This document shows positions 27,097 to 33,749 of a stretch of 33,749 bases of DNA, piece after piece. The DNA lies in assembly GCF_023715505.1 (NCBI RefSeq), contig NZ_JAMBOH010000040.1, positions 1 to 33,749 of the forward strand, read 5' to 3'. Below the pieces are notes generated by a model that saw only the letters and a list, made by a program, of their open reading frames with translations, ran no database searches and was not told where the DNA came from. Numbering within the stretch: the first letter of the stretch is position 1; each line of letters begins with the position of its first letter. Origin of the DNA: Neobacillus cucumis. GTDB taxonomy: Bacteria > Bacillota > Bacilli > Bacillales_B > DSM-18226. Both the position numbers and the translations under genes were made by a program.

Positions 27097-27754
27097 TTGG
27101 ATTAACTCCCTTCACAATGTAGTTCACAAATAAATGAGGAACGACAATTTCTTCTGGATTTAATTCTCCTACTTCAACAATTTCTTCTGCTTCTACAATC
27201 GTGATTTTTGCCGCTTTTGCCATATCAGGATTAAAGTTACGGGCAGTTTTTGAAAATATGAGGTTCCCATATCGGTCGGCTTTCTTTGCTTTTATTAGGG
27301 CAATATCTGGACATAATGGAAGTTCAAAGACATATTCTTCTCCGTTCAGGATCCGTGATTCTTTGTTTTCAGCAAGAAGCGTACCAGCTGATGCTTTCGT
27401 ATAAAATCCCCCAATCCCGGCACCACCAGTGCGAAGTCGTTCTGCGAGCGTACCTTGTGGGACGAGTTCGATTTCAAGCTTGCCTTCATTTACATATCGG
27501 ACAGCATCAATGTTGCTTGTAAAATACGAACCAATTGCTTTGGTAATTTTATTTTGCAGTAAAATCTTCCCAAGGCCTTTACCGTCAGGTTCCCCGAGGT
27601 TATTACTAATGATGGTTAACCCATAAACAGGATGGTCTCCTAGCGCTTCAACTAACTGTAATGGACAGCCAACTAAACCGAATCCGCCGACAGCGATAGT
27701 ATTTCCATCTTTTATAAGCGAGATTGCTTCATGAACTGAGACAACCTTATTCAT
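27086..27754 (-). CDS. 3-oxoacid CoA-transferase, subunit A
   Basis: The 222-residue alpha subunit (PcaI/ScoA role). The CoA-binding GGFGLVGCPLQLVEAL motif is at 23-38, and GTLAERLRTGGAGIGGFYTK lies near residues 105-125. A GGAGGAG-like ribosome binding site precedes the ATG. It is the first gene of the - strand operon and faces the divergent iclR-type gene across a 208-base region holding a 32-bp palindrome, so the IclR protein is its likely regulator. Confidence 0.88.
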   Translation of the reverse strand: MNKVVSVHEAISLIKDGNTIAVGGFGLVGCPLQLVEALGDHPVYGLTIISNNLGEPDGKGLGKILLQNKITKAIGSYFTSNIDAVRYVNEGKLEIELVPQGTLAERLRTGGAGIGGFYTKASAGTLLAENKESRILNGEEYVFELPLCPDIALIKAKKADRYGNLIFSKTARNFNPDMAKAAKITIVEAEEIVEVGELNPEEIVVPHLFVNYIVKGVNPNEQ

Positions 27755-27823
27755 TTTTTACTCCTCCTTTTAAGATGAAAAGCTATTTCTCTAATCATAG
27801 TTGAATTTTGCTTAATGTTAATG

Positions 27824-27855
27824 TACACTATGCGTATGATTATACGGATAATGTA
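27824..27855. promoter_or_regulatory. 32-bp palindrome, probable IclR-family operator
   Basis: Arms 27824-27837 (TACACTATGCGTAT) and 27842-27855 (ATACGGATAATGTA) are complementary at 12 of 14 positions around a four-base centre GATT. The inner CGTAT/ATACG is perfect. The site lies 70 bases before the CoA-transferase start and ~108 before the regulator start, fitting control of both divergent units. Confidence 0.65.
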
Positions 27856-27962
27856 ATATGATTTTATTATAAAAACTTTTCAGAAAATAATCAACGGTAT
27901 TGTTTAGCTTTTTGAGAAATGAAAAAATTTTATTAAAAATGACAAAAAAGAGAGGGGATTGG

Positions 27963-28742
27963 ATGAAAAAAGCAGAATCAAATTATTTCGTAAATTCTGT
28001 TGCGAAGGGGTTTGCTGTATTAACGGCTTTTGACTCTAGTAACAATACAATGTCGCTGAGTGATCTAGAAAAGAAAACAGGAATTAATAAGGCTACGGTA
28101 AGAAGATTTGCTCTTACCCTCGTTGACCTCGGATATCTTACCTTGACTATCGATAATAAATTCAAGCTAAGGCCAAAAGTCTTGGATCTCGCTGCTCATT
28201 ATTTAGAATCTCTTAACTTGCCAGATTTAGCGCATCCAATTCTTGAAAGAATCTCATCAACCATCAAGGAATCGACCAATGTTGCTATAATAGATGGAGC
28301 TGAAATCGTTTATGTACTCCGGGTGAGTGCGGCTATAAGGATTATCGGTACTAATTTAAGAGTTGGTTCGAGGCTTCCATATTACGCGACTTCCTTAGGG
28401 AAAGCACTCGTTGCTTGGCTGCCAGCGGAGGAGAGAAAAAAGATTTGGGAAACTGCAAAAGTAGAAGCTTTCACGGAACACACGATAACTGACTTCGATA
28501 AACTGGAAGCCAATTTTGAAGATTGCCGTAGGAATGGCTATGCAGAGGGAAACGATGAATTAGAAGTAGGTCTTCGTTCCATTGCCATCCCGATTTTCAA
28601 TAAAAAAGGCGAACCCATTGCCGCTATCAATGTTTCCACGAATTCTATGAGGACCTCTGAGGAAAAAATTAAAGAAGTATTTTTTCCGTTATTAAAAGAA
28701 GGAGCAGAAGAGCTTAACAGGCTTGTGAATACGTTTAGTTAG
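27963..28742 (+). CDS. IclR-family transcriptional regulator
   Basis: A 259-residue regulator with an N-terminal winged helix-turn-helix (about residues 14-75, with KTGINKATVRRFALTLVDLG as recognition region) and the IclR effector domain (~85-255, including YYATSLGKALVAWLP and GLRSIAIPIFNKKGEPIAAI). It resembles the PcaR/PcaU/PobR branch that answers to aromatic acids or 3-oxoadipate. ATG 27963 is chosen because GAGAGGGG lies just before it; the frame is open further upstream but without family similarity. It is divergent from the thiolase operon and upstream of an MFS gene. 3-Oxoadipate is a reasonable effector guess only. Confidence 0.87.
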   Translation: MKKAESNYFVNSVAKGFAVLTAFDSSNNTMSLSDLEKKTGINKATVRRFALTLVDLGYLTLTIDNKFKLRPKVLDLAAHYLESLNLPDLAHPILERISSTIKESTNVAIIDGAEIVYVLRVSAAIRIIGTNLRVGSRLPYYATSLGKALVAWLPAEERKKIWETAKVEAFTEHTITDFDKLEANFEDCRRNGYAEGNDELEVGLRSIAIPIFNKKGEPIAAINVSTNSMRTSEEKIKEVFFPLLKEGAEELNRLVNTFS

Positions 28743-29042
28743 GAAACAAAAATGATTTTTACTTTCTTTACAATTCAACAAAGTGTAGTCCTATGTTTGT
28801 TGGATTTTAAGTTTAAAAAAATAATGAGGAAGCAAAGGGGGGATATGCTCCCTTTTTTGTATTTAAAAAAGGCAAAGAAAGCAGTTCTCGTCAATGTAGT
28901 CTCAAAGCGTTAGAAAAAATGACCTATCTTTTTCGGACAGTTGGTTCATGAAAAATCAGAACAGAATGGTCAGTTACAATGAATAAAATTTTAGGTATAT
29001 TTAGTTCAATAGTTGGAATTTTTTGATTATTGCAAAAGGAGG
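28743..29042. other. Gap between iclR-type gene and MFS gene
   Basis: No gene. A hairpin at 28834-28858 (AAAGGG/CCCTTT with T-run) probably terminates the regulator transcript. TATAAT at 29043-29048 could be a -10 box for the MFS gene, but no good -35 is visible. Confidence 0.5.
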
Positions 29043-29090
29043 TATAATGGTTTTTTACTATATTCACCGTATAAATGCTTTAAATTTTAT

Positions 29091-29104
29091 TGAATACGCT
29101 TACA
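29091..29104 (+). promoter_or_regulatory. cre site (CcpA), catabolite repression
   Basis: TGAATACGCTTACA matches the Bacillus cre consensus TGWAARCGYTWNCW at 13 of 14 positions. It lies between the putative -10 box and the ribosome binding site of the MFS gene, where CcpA would block transcription when preferred sugars are present. Confidence 0.55.
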
Positions 29105-29116
29105 AGGAGGATGTAG

Positions 29117-30373
29117 ATGAACAAAGTACATGATCACTCATATGAATGGAAGGCGATTTTATTACTTTCCATTGCATTTGGTTTAGTAGGGTTAGATCGT
29201 TGGATTATATCTCCATTGTTCCCAGTTATGATGGAGGATCTAAATTTAAACTATCAAGATTTAGGGAATATAACTGCTATTCTAGCAATCTCATGGGGAA
29301 TATTCTCGATACTCCTAGGGGGAATTTCAGATAAGATTGGACGAAGGAAAATTCTGATTCCATCCATGCTTGCCTTTTCTCTACTAGCAGGGTTGAGCGG
29401 CCTTGCGGGTGGCTTAATGAGTCTATTATTGATAAGAGCCATGATGGGAGTTTTTGAAGGTGCGTTTACACCAGTAAGTATCGCCTCCACACAAGAAGCT
29501 TCAAATCCTAAACGGAGAGGATTTAATATGGGGCTTCAGCAAAGCGCCTTTGTTTTATTTGGTTTAGGACTAGGACCGATATTTGCTACCCAATTATTAA
29601 AGATTGTTCCTTCATGGCATTGGGTATTTGTTCTTGTTTCGATTCCTGGCTTTATCGTTGCCTTTTTATTATATAAGGTCATTAAAGAGCCTGAGCACGT
29701 TCAATTGAATAAAAAAGAGACGAAGGAAGTAATGAAAAAGATAGAATGGAAAGATTTATTTAAACACCGAAATGTTTGGTTATGCATGTTTGGACTATTT
29801 GGAGTCATGACGGCTCTTTTCGTTATCAGTGCAATGATTCCAAACTATCTTACTGACTACTTACAACTATCAATTAGTGAAATGGGATTTGTTACATCTG
29901 CTGTAGGATTTGGAGGATTCATTGGTGCACTAGTTCTTCCTGGAATCTCTGATAAACTTGGACGTAAACCTGTCCTCATGACAGCCTTATTAGTAGCTAT
30001 TGGAATGATTTTATTATTTATGAATACTGGAGCTAATGCTGCTCTATTATTTCCTTTACTTTTTATCATCGCTGGTTGTATTTTTGGCTGCCTTACTATG
30101 CTTGCGGGACCGGTTACGACTGAATCTGTTCCTCCTGCTTTAGTCGCATCCGCAGCAGGAATTCCCATTGGAGCTGGAGAAATCTTTGGCGGCGGAGTAT
30201 CTCCTGTCATTGCAGGATTTGTAGCCCAAAATTATGGAATTGAACACATTTTACTGATCTCAATCGTAGGATTAATCGTTTCTCTAGTCATCTCTGTATT
30301 TTTAATCGAAACAGCACCGGCAAAAATGAAACGTACGACTGAAATTGGTGATGTCAAAATAATTGAATCATAA
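29117..30373 (+). CDS. MFS transporter, likely aromatic substrate uptake
   Basis: A 418-residue 12-helix major facilitator protein in the cytoplasmic membrane. Both halves carry the family loop: GGISDKIGRRK after helix 2 and GISDKLGRKP in the second half. RAMMGVFEGAFTP in helix 4 resembles the metabolite and aromatic acid:proton symporter groups. AAGGAGG lies before the ATG. Its place beside the IclR regulator and the cre site upstream fit uptake of the pathway's aromatic substrate. Export of a toxic intermediate cannot be excluded. A terminator follows at 30395-30435. Confidence 0.8.
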   Translation: MNKVHDHSYEWKAILLLSIAFGLVGLDRWIISPLFPVMMEDLNLNYQDLGNITAILAISWGIFSILLGGISDKIGRRKILIPSMLAFSLLAGLSGLAGGLMSLLLIRAMMGVFEGAFTPVSIASTQEASNPKRRGFNMGLQQSAFVLFGLGLGPIFATQLLKIVPSWHWVFVLVSIPGFIVAFLLYKVIKEPEHVQLNKKETKEVMKKIEWKDLFKHRNVWLCMFGLFGVMTALFVISAMIPNYLTDYLQLSISEMGFVTSAVGFGGFIGALVLPGISDKLGRKPVLMTALLVAIGMILLFMNTGANAALLFPLLFIIAGCIFGCLTMLAGPVTTESVPPALVASAAGIPIGAGEIFGGGVSPVIAGFVAQNYGIEHILLISIVGLIVSLVISVFLIETAPAKMKRTTEIGDVKIIES

Positions 30374-30394
30374 AAGTTAAGAAAGCAAAGGTAT

Positions 30395-30435
30395 GGACGG
30401 ATCACTGAAAAGTTGCCTTTTTAATCCGTCCTTTT
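30395..30435 (+). terminator. Terminator after the MFS gene
   Basis: Eight-base arms GGACGGAT (30395-30402) and ATCCGTCC (30424-30431), then a T-run. Confidence 0.75.
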
Positions 30436-30581
30436 CTTGGAAAATAGTTAAAAAGCAATTCTATTTATCTGCTAAAGTGGATTTTTAATCAATGACAATT
30501 TGATTTTTTTAAGACATGGTAACCCTTTGTTTTTACTTTCAGAATATCTAATCATACTCACTAGATATGGAGGTTGTTCAA

Positions 30582-31040
30582 ATGAAGTTGAAAAAAATTG
30601 AGGACCGTCTACCAAATGAAATGGTTGAATTATTACAAGGAAAAACACTAGTCATGCTAAATGTTTATGACGAAGAATTAGGTCGAGTTATTTCGAGTGC
30701 ATTATCATGGGTGTTTGCACTTGATGATAAGACAATCCGATTTGCGGTCGATCATAAATCGCGTCTAGTAGATTTAGGAGCTTTAAATGCAGAAATGGTA
30801 TTTACCTTTATCGGAATGAACAAGGTTTATTCCATATCTGGCAAATCAGGAATTAAAAAACGAATAACAGAAGAAATCACAATAAAAATGGCGATCATTG
30901 AGGTGGAGATTGACGAAATCAGAGACATTACTTTTTATGGCGCTGAAATTACCCAAAATCCAAATTTTAGAAAAACATATAATGAAAAGCTTGTGAAGAA
31001 ACTAGATGAAGAAGTGCAAAAAGAGATTATAAGTGCATAG
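30582..31040 (+). CDS. Pyridoxamine 5'-phosphate oxidase-like flavin split-barrel protein
   Basis: A 152-residue protein with the pattern of the FMN-binding split barrel: alternating beta strands (KTLVMLNVYDEELGRVISSA, IRFAVDHKSRLVDLG, MVFTFIG) followed by a C-terminal helical tail. The start is ATG 30582, because TGGAGG (30568-30573) sits eight bases before it; the ATG at 30567 overlaps that site. No catalytic residues can be assigned. It is the last gene of the aromatic island and has its own gap behind a terminator. It might bind FMN, haem or F420, or act in flavin reduction, but this is a guess. Confidence 0.55.
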   Translation: MKLKKIEDRLPNEMVELLQGKTLVMLNVYDEELGRVISSALSWVFALDDKTIRFAVDHKSRLVDLGALNAEMVFTFIGMNKVYSISGKSGIKKRITEEITIKMAIIEVEIDEIRDITFYGAEITQNPNFRKTYNEKLVKKLDEEVQKEIISA

Positions 31041-31076
31041 TTTTGGCAATAATTCACGGATAACTGGGGTCAGTTC

Positions 31077-31587
31077 GTGCGGACGAGTCTAGGTCGTAAC
31101 ATATAGCGGGTAAAATTCCCGTCGAGTATGAACTAGCCATTCACTCGTAGCGAGTCTTGGAGGGCAGCGGGTAACCGCTGTCTTTAAGCGTAGACAGTTA
31201 GGTAATGGGCTGAAAGCCGTTAGGTTGAAAGGATTGAGCTTTTCGAAAACCCAAATTCAGAAGGGCAGATGCGTTGGTCTGTGCAGAAAGCAACATTTCT
31301 ATCATCGTAAGTGGCAAGAGGATAGAAACCTTCTCGGAGTCATTGACCTTGGCACGTTACACATTGATATGTTACTGCAACTCGGGAGAGCCTGCAGTTC
31401 TTTTCGCATTTTAGCGAAGAGTATGGTGTACAGGCGATACAAAGTGAAGAAACCAAATGTCTCTCAGGCAGTCGGATAACAGCGTAGTAACAATGAAGTC
31501 GGGTAATGCTGAGTGAGGAAAGGCTGTTACTTGTCATTGTTCTTACTAGGGACACATTAACTACACACAGAGGTAGTAGATAAATTA
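31077..31587 (+). other. Group II intron RNA, domains I-III, decayed element
   Basis: Begins with the GTGCG 5' consensus at 31077 and shows many short paired segments, with a ribozyme-like layout (for example CAGCGGGTAACCGCTG at 31167-31182). It leads into a reverse transcriptase reading frame at 31588, as in domain IV-coded introns. The 3' domains V/VI are not found, and the coding part is broken and rearranged, so it cannot splice or move. Confidence 0.65.
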
Positions 31588-32050
31588 ATGGAAACAAAAC
31601 TATTGAGAATAGCGGAACTAGTAAAATCTCACCCAGAAATGAAATTTACTTCACTTGCGCATATGTTAAATGAAGATGCGCTTAAACAATGTCATAATGA
31701 ACTTCCAAATTAGAAAGCAACAAGGGTAAATCGAACAACAAGAGAAGAATATAGGGGACATATAGATGAAAACATTCAATAATTAGTCAAACGGCTGAAA
31801 ACGAAAGGATATCGTCCAACACCAGTAAGAAGAGCATATATTCCTAAAGCAGGTTCGAGTAAGAAGCTCCCATTAGGAATACCTGAATATGAAGATAAAA
31901 TAGTAATGTAGTTGATATATCTTCCTTCCAAGTAGAAATTTAGGATTTTCGGAGCATCGTGACAATTTCGCTTTGGACGAAAACCAAAGGAAGAATCAAG
32001 GAAGTCTTGTTCATAGATGGCATTCAGTATTTTCGCTATCGCTCTCTGAG
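31588..32050 (+). pseudogene. ltrA: Group II intron reverse transcriptase, truncated with internal inversion
   Basis: ATG 31588 starts METKLLRIAELVKSHPEMKF, the N-terminus of LtrA-type proteins. A TAG at 31711 interrupts it; the same frame continues with VKRLKTKGYRPTPVRRAYIP and LGIPEYEDKIV up to ~31910. The next part of the enzyme is found on the opposite strand of 31911-32050: AIAKILNAIYEQDFLDSSFG then FRPKRNCHDAPKILNFYLEG. So about 140 bases have been inverted in place. The catalytic YADD region, maturase and endonuclease domains are missing. Confidence 0.8.
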
Positions 32051-32184
32051 AATAAAGCCGTTCAGGTAAGTAAATAACTAAAATCCTTCTATATGCTAGC
32101 TTATTCGCAGTATTGCTGTTTATATCGTTATGATCCTGTTCGAGCACAGTATGGTGTCTGAAAAGAACTGATGGAATCTCCCTT

Positions 32185-32455
32185 TAATCCCATGATAGTC
32201 CGCATTTTACGCATTGGGTACTGCTTTGAAAGTTCTTTTAAATCTGTAATTGTTATGTGTATAAATTTGAGGTGTGGATAAACTTTTATGCCTAAGTAAC
32301 TTTTGAATGGTCACCAAATGAGCCCCCTCTTGAAGAAGATGAGTAGCACAGTATGCCACAATTTATGTGGAGTCATTTTTTTTCTAGATTTTAGCTGTTT
32401 CTCTGCATATTTTTTGACCATCTATTGAATTTTGCGTGGAGTAAGTGCCCCTCCT
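32185..32455 (-). pseudogene. Second tyrosine recombinase, C-terminal remnant
   Basis: The - strand reads MVKKYAEKQLKSRKKMTPHK then LWHT (family box HKLRHT), and after one frameshift CATHLLQEGAHLVTIQKLL, RHKSLSTPQIYTH, and the tail ITDLKELSKQYPM in another frame. These are the HxLRH box, the second His region and the Tyr motif of an integrase of the site-specific recombinase/XerC group, unlike the first integrase at 4626. The N-terminal part and the frame are lost. It lies 80 bases before the degenerate pgi tail. Confidence 0.7.
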
Positions 32456-32537
32456 TTTTTGCTTACAAAGAGTTCTGAAATCTCACTAGTTCTAGAAACA
32501 TATTTTGCTTAATAGTCAGTATCCTTTTATGGAAAAA

Positions 32538-32863
32538 AGAGGCTGCTGATCTGGATGGATTGAATTATCTAGCTGGAAAAACCATGGACTATGTTAACAA
32601 GAATGCTGCTCAAGGAACGGTTTTAGCTCATGTAGATGGAGGAGTTCCTAACCCATCTGTCGAGCTGGATCAACTAAATGAATATACTTTCGGTGAATGG
32701 TTTATTTCTTTGAAAAAGCATGTGGAATCAACGGTTTGCTAATGGGATAAATCCTTTTGACCAGCCGGGTGTAGAGGCATACAAGAAGAACATGTTTGCC
32801 CTCCTTGGAAAACCAGGATATGAAGCAGAAAGAGAAGAATTACAAAAACGGATTTCTAAATAG
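32538..32863 (+). pseudogene. pgi: Degenerate duplicate of the pgi 3' end
   Basis: This matches the last ~110 codons of pgi at 15679-16001 at an estimated 85-90% of bases (by eye). Two single-base deletions relative to the intact gene (GGTGAATGG for GGTGAAATGG near 32695, and GGGATAAAT for GGGAGTAAAT near 32747) break the frame. The stop is a TAG at 32861. Similarity begins abruptly at ~32538. It resumes beyond the stop and, after ~330 extra bases, again near 33207, including the pgi terminator. The changes are mostly synonymous, so this is an old or foreign copy. Confidence 0.85.
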
Positions 32864-33267
32864 TAGTAAATGAAAGTACGCTTGTCTAAGATTATAAAGG
32901 TTTTTGAATGCTTTCTTATTAAAAGACACAAGAATGGACGTATGAATTGGCATACGTCTTTTTCTACTCTTGCTGGTTACTCGATTAAGGCCAAAACATC
33001 CTATGTAAAAGGGAGTGAAATTTAGCTCAAAAATCCAGGGGAACTTCATTTTGATGCATTACGGTGAACCGTATCACAAGTTTTTATATAAATAAGGTTT
33101 TGTATTCATCGCCCATTACTATTGGGAGTTTTACTTTTTTATATACCAACAACGGTGCCAATACGACTGTCATTTCGCACGTAACTTAAGAAAAGCACTT
33201 TAAAACGGAACCCTTTATCTAGGATTAACGGGTCTATTATCGAGTATAAAGCATAAATATCACGATT
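32864..33267 (+). other. Downstream flank of the pgi tail
   Basis: No gene. The first ~25 bases and the segment from ~33207 align with the short pgi-terminator gap at 16002-16077. The ~330 bases between are absent from the left copy and include a terminator at 32937-32963 (GACGTATG/CATACGTC plus T-run). Confidence 0.6.
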
Positions 33268-33309
33268 AGCAGTCCGATTCGCATATGTACGAATTGGACT
33301 GCTTTTTTT
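33268..33309 (+). terminator. Terminator of the duplicated pgi tail, intron target
   Basis: Fourteen-base arms (33268-33281 and 33290-33303, one G-T pair) and seven T's; near-identical to the terminator at 16078-16115. A group II intron starts two bases after the T-run. Confidence 0.88.
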
Positions 33310-33310
33310 G

Positions 33311-33749
33311 GTGCGCCCGGCATGGGCTATAACTTGGTGGTGAAAGTCCACTACAGGCTTGGCAGTAGGAACTGTTAGCCAATGGCAAGGGTGTCCACCG
33401 TGAGGTGGAATCTGAAGGAAGCCGGAGACAAAATCCCGAACTGACGAACAGAAACTGTATACAAGGCTGAATTGGAATGGACGAGTTTGCCAAACAAAAC
33501 AAAGTCCGATAACTGCACGAGTTCCATACAGTAAATACAGCAGTTACATGGGAGGAAGGTTATAGCTCTTACCCGGGGAGGTCTTACAAGGGTTCCCGGC
33601 AAGAGAGATGGAACATCTCACAAGGAACAAGTTTGTCAGTGATGGCAGACTGAATTGTAAGAAGTCAGCAGAGGTCATAGTAATTCTTAAAGAATGAAGG
33701 ACCGAACAATAATAATCTTGAAGGAATATGGAGGTAAGGACAGTGCAAA
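33311..33749 (+). mobile_element. Group II intron, 5' part (domains I-III)
   Basis: Starts with GTGCGCCCGGCATGGGC, the bacterial group II 5' consensus followed by the first stem of domain I. It contains further paired blocks (for example GGTGGTGAAAGTCCACT near 33334) and the run TGGAGGTAAGGACAGTG near the end that commonly precedes the LtrA start codon. The window ends before the reverse transcriptase. Insertion right behind a terminator hairpin is the habit of class C introns, so class IIC is inferred. Nothing in the visible part looks broken. Confidence 0.75.

Noticed and set aside
33139..33602. Overlapping - strand ORFs at the right edge
   Set aside because: They lie over the terminator and the group II intron ribozyme, which explain the sequence better.

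Overview
The window comes from a low-GC Gram-positive bacterium of the Bacillaceae (Bacillus/Neobacillus-like). The evidence is AT-rich DNA, strong AGGAGG-type ribosome binding sites, TTG/GTG starts, a CcpA-type cre site, and protein relatives that are Bacillus-type throughout (FolE2, YqxD, short NAD-type 6-phosphogluconate dehydrogenase, YwjH-type transaldolase). Its lifestyle looks like a soil degrader of phenolic aromatics. There is no CRISPR array and no complete RNA gene.

Left part (1-8200) is a decayed, recombination-prone zone. It holds a folE2 that lost its 5' end, a truncated CobW-type GTPase, a possible structured RNA, one intact MFS exporter, a 3' fragment of a selenocysteine tRNA gene beside a decayed tyrosine integrase and excisionase, a complete IS4-family element with matching terminal repeats, and a frameshifted yqxD.

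Middle-left (8250-16115) is a carbohydrate operon: promoter, frameshifted small leader ORF, rpiA, zwf, tkt, short-type gnd, tal, then, after a hairpin and 50-bp tandem repeats, pgi. It covers glucose 6-phosphate oxidation, the non-oxidative pentose phosphate reactions and recycling of fructose 6-phosphate, as used to make NAD(P)H or to feed a ribulose monophosphate cycle. The two key RuMP enzymes are not in the window.

Middle-right (16270-31040) is an aromatic island. Two decayed genes (chromate transporter, TAXI solute-binding protein) precede an intact pathway: a class D flavin monooxygenase, a RibF-like FMN adenylyltransferase, hydroxyquinol 1,2-dioxygenase, a V4R/XylR_N-PucR regulator and maleylacetate reductase on the + strand; thiolase and the two CoA-transferase subunits on the - strand; then an IclR regulator and an MFS transporter. 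Together they should convert a phenol through hydroxyquinol, maleylacetate and 3-oxoadipate to acetyl-CoA and succinyl-CoA. The sensor keeps the residues that bind phenol and zinc in MopR. A 32-bp palindrome lies between the lower-pathway operon and the IclR gene. No recognisable flavin reductase is present; a FAD-synthesis-like protein sits where one would be expected.

Right edge (31077-33749): a dead group II intron whose reverse transcriptase carries an internal inversion, a second decayed tyrosine integrase, a degenerate duplicate of the pgi 3' end with its terminator, and a second group II intron (domains I-III) starting just after that terminator's T-run. The aromatic island is therefore bracketed by an intact pgi on the left and a displaced pgi tail on the right, which suggests it arrived by integration or recombination at pgi.
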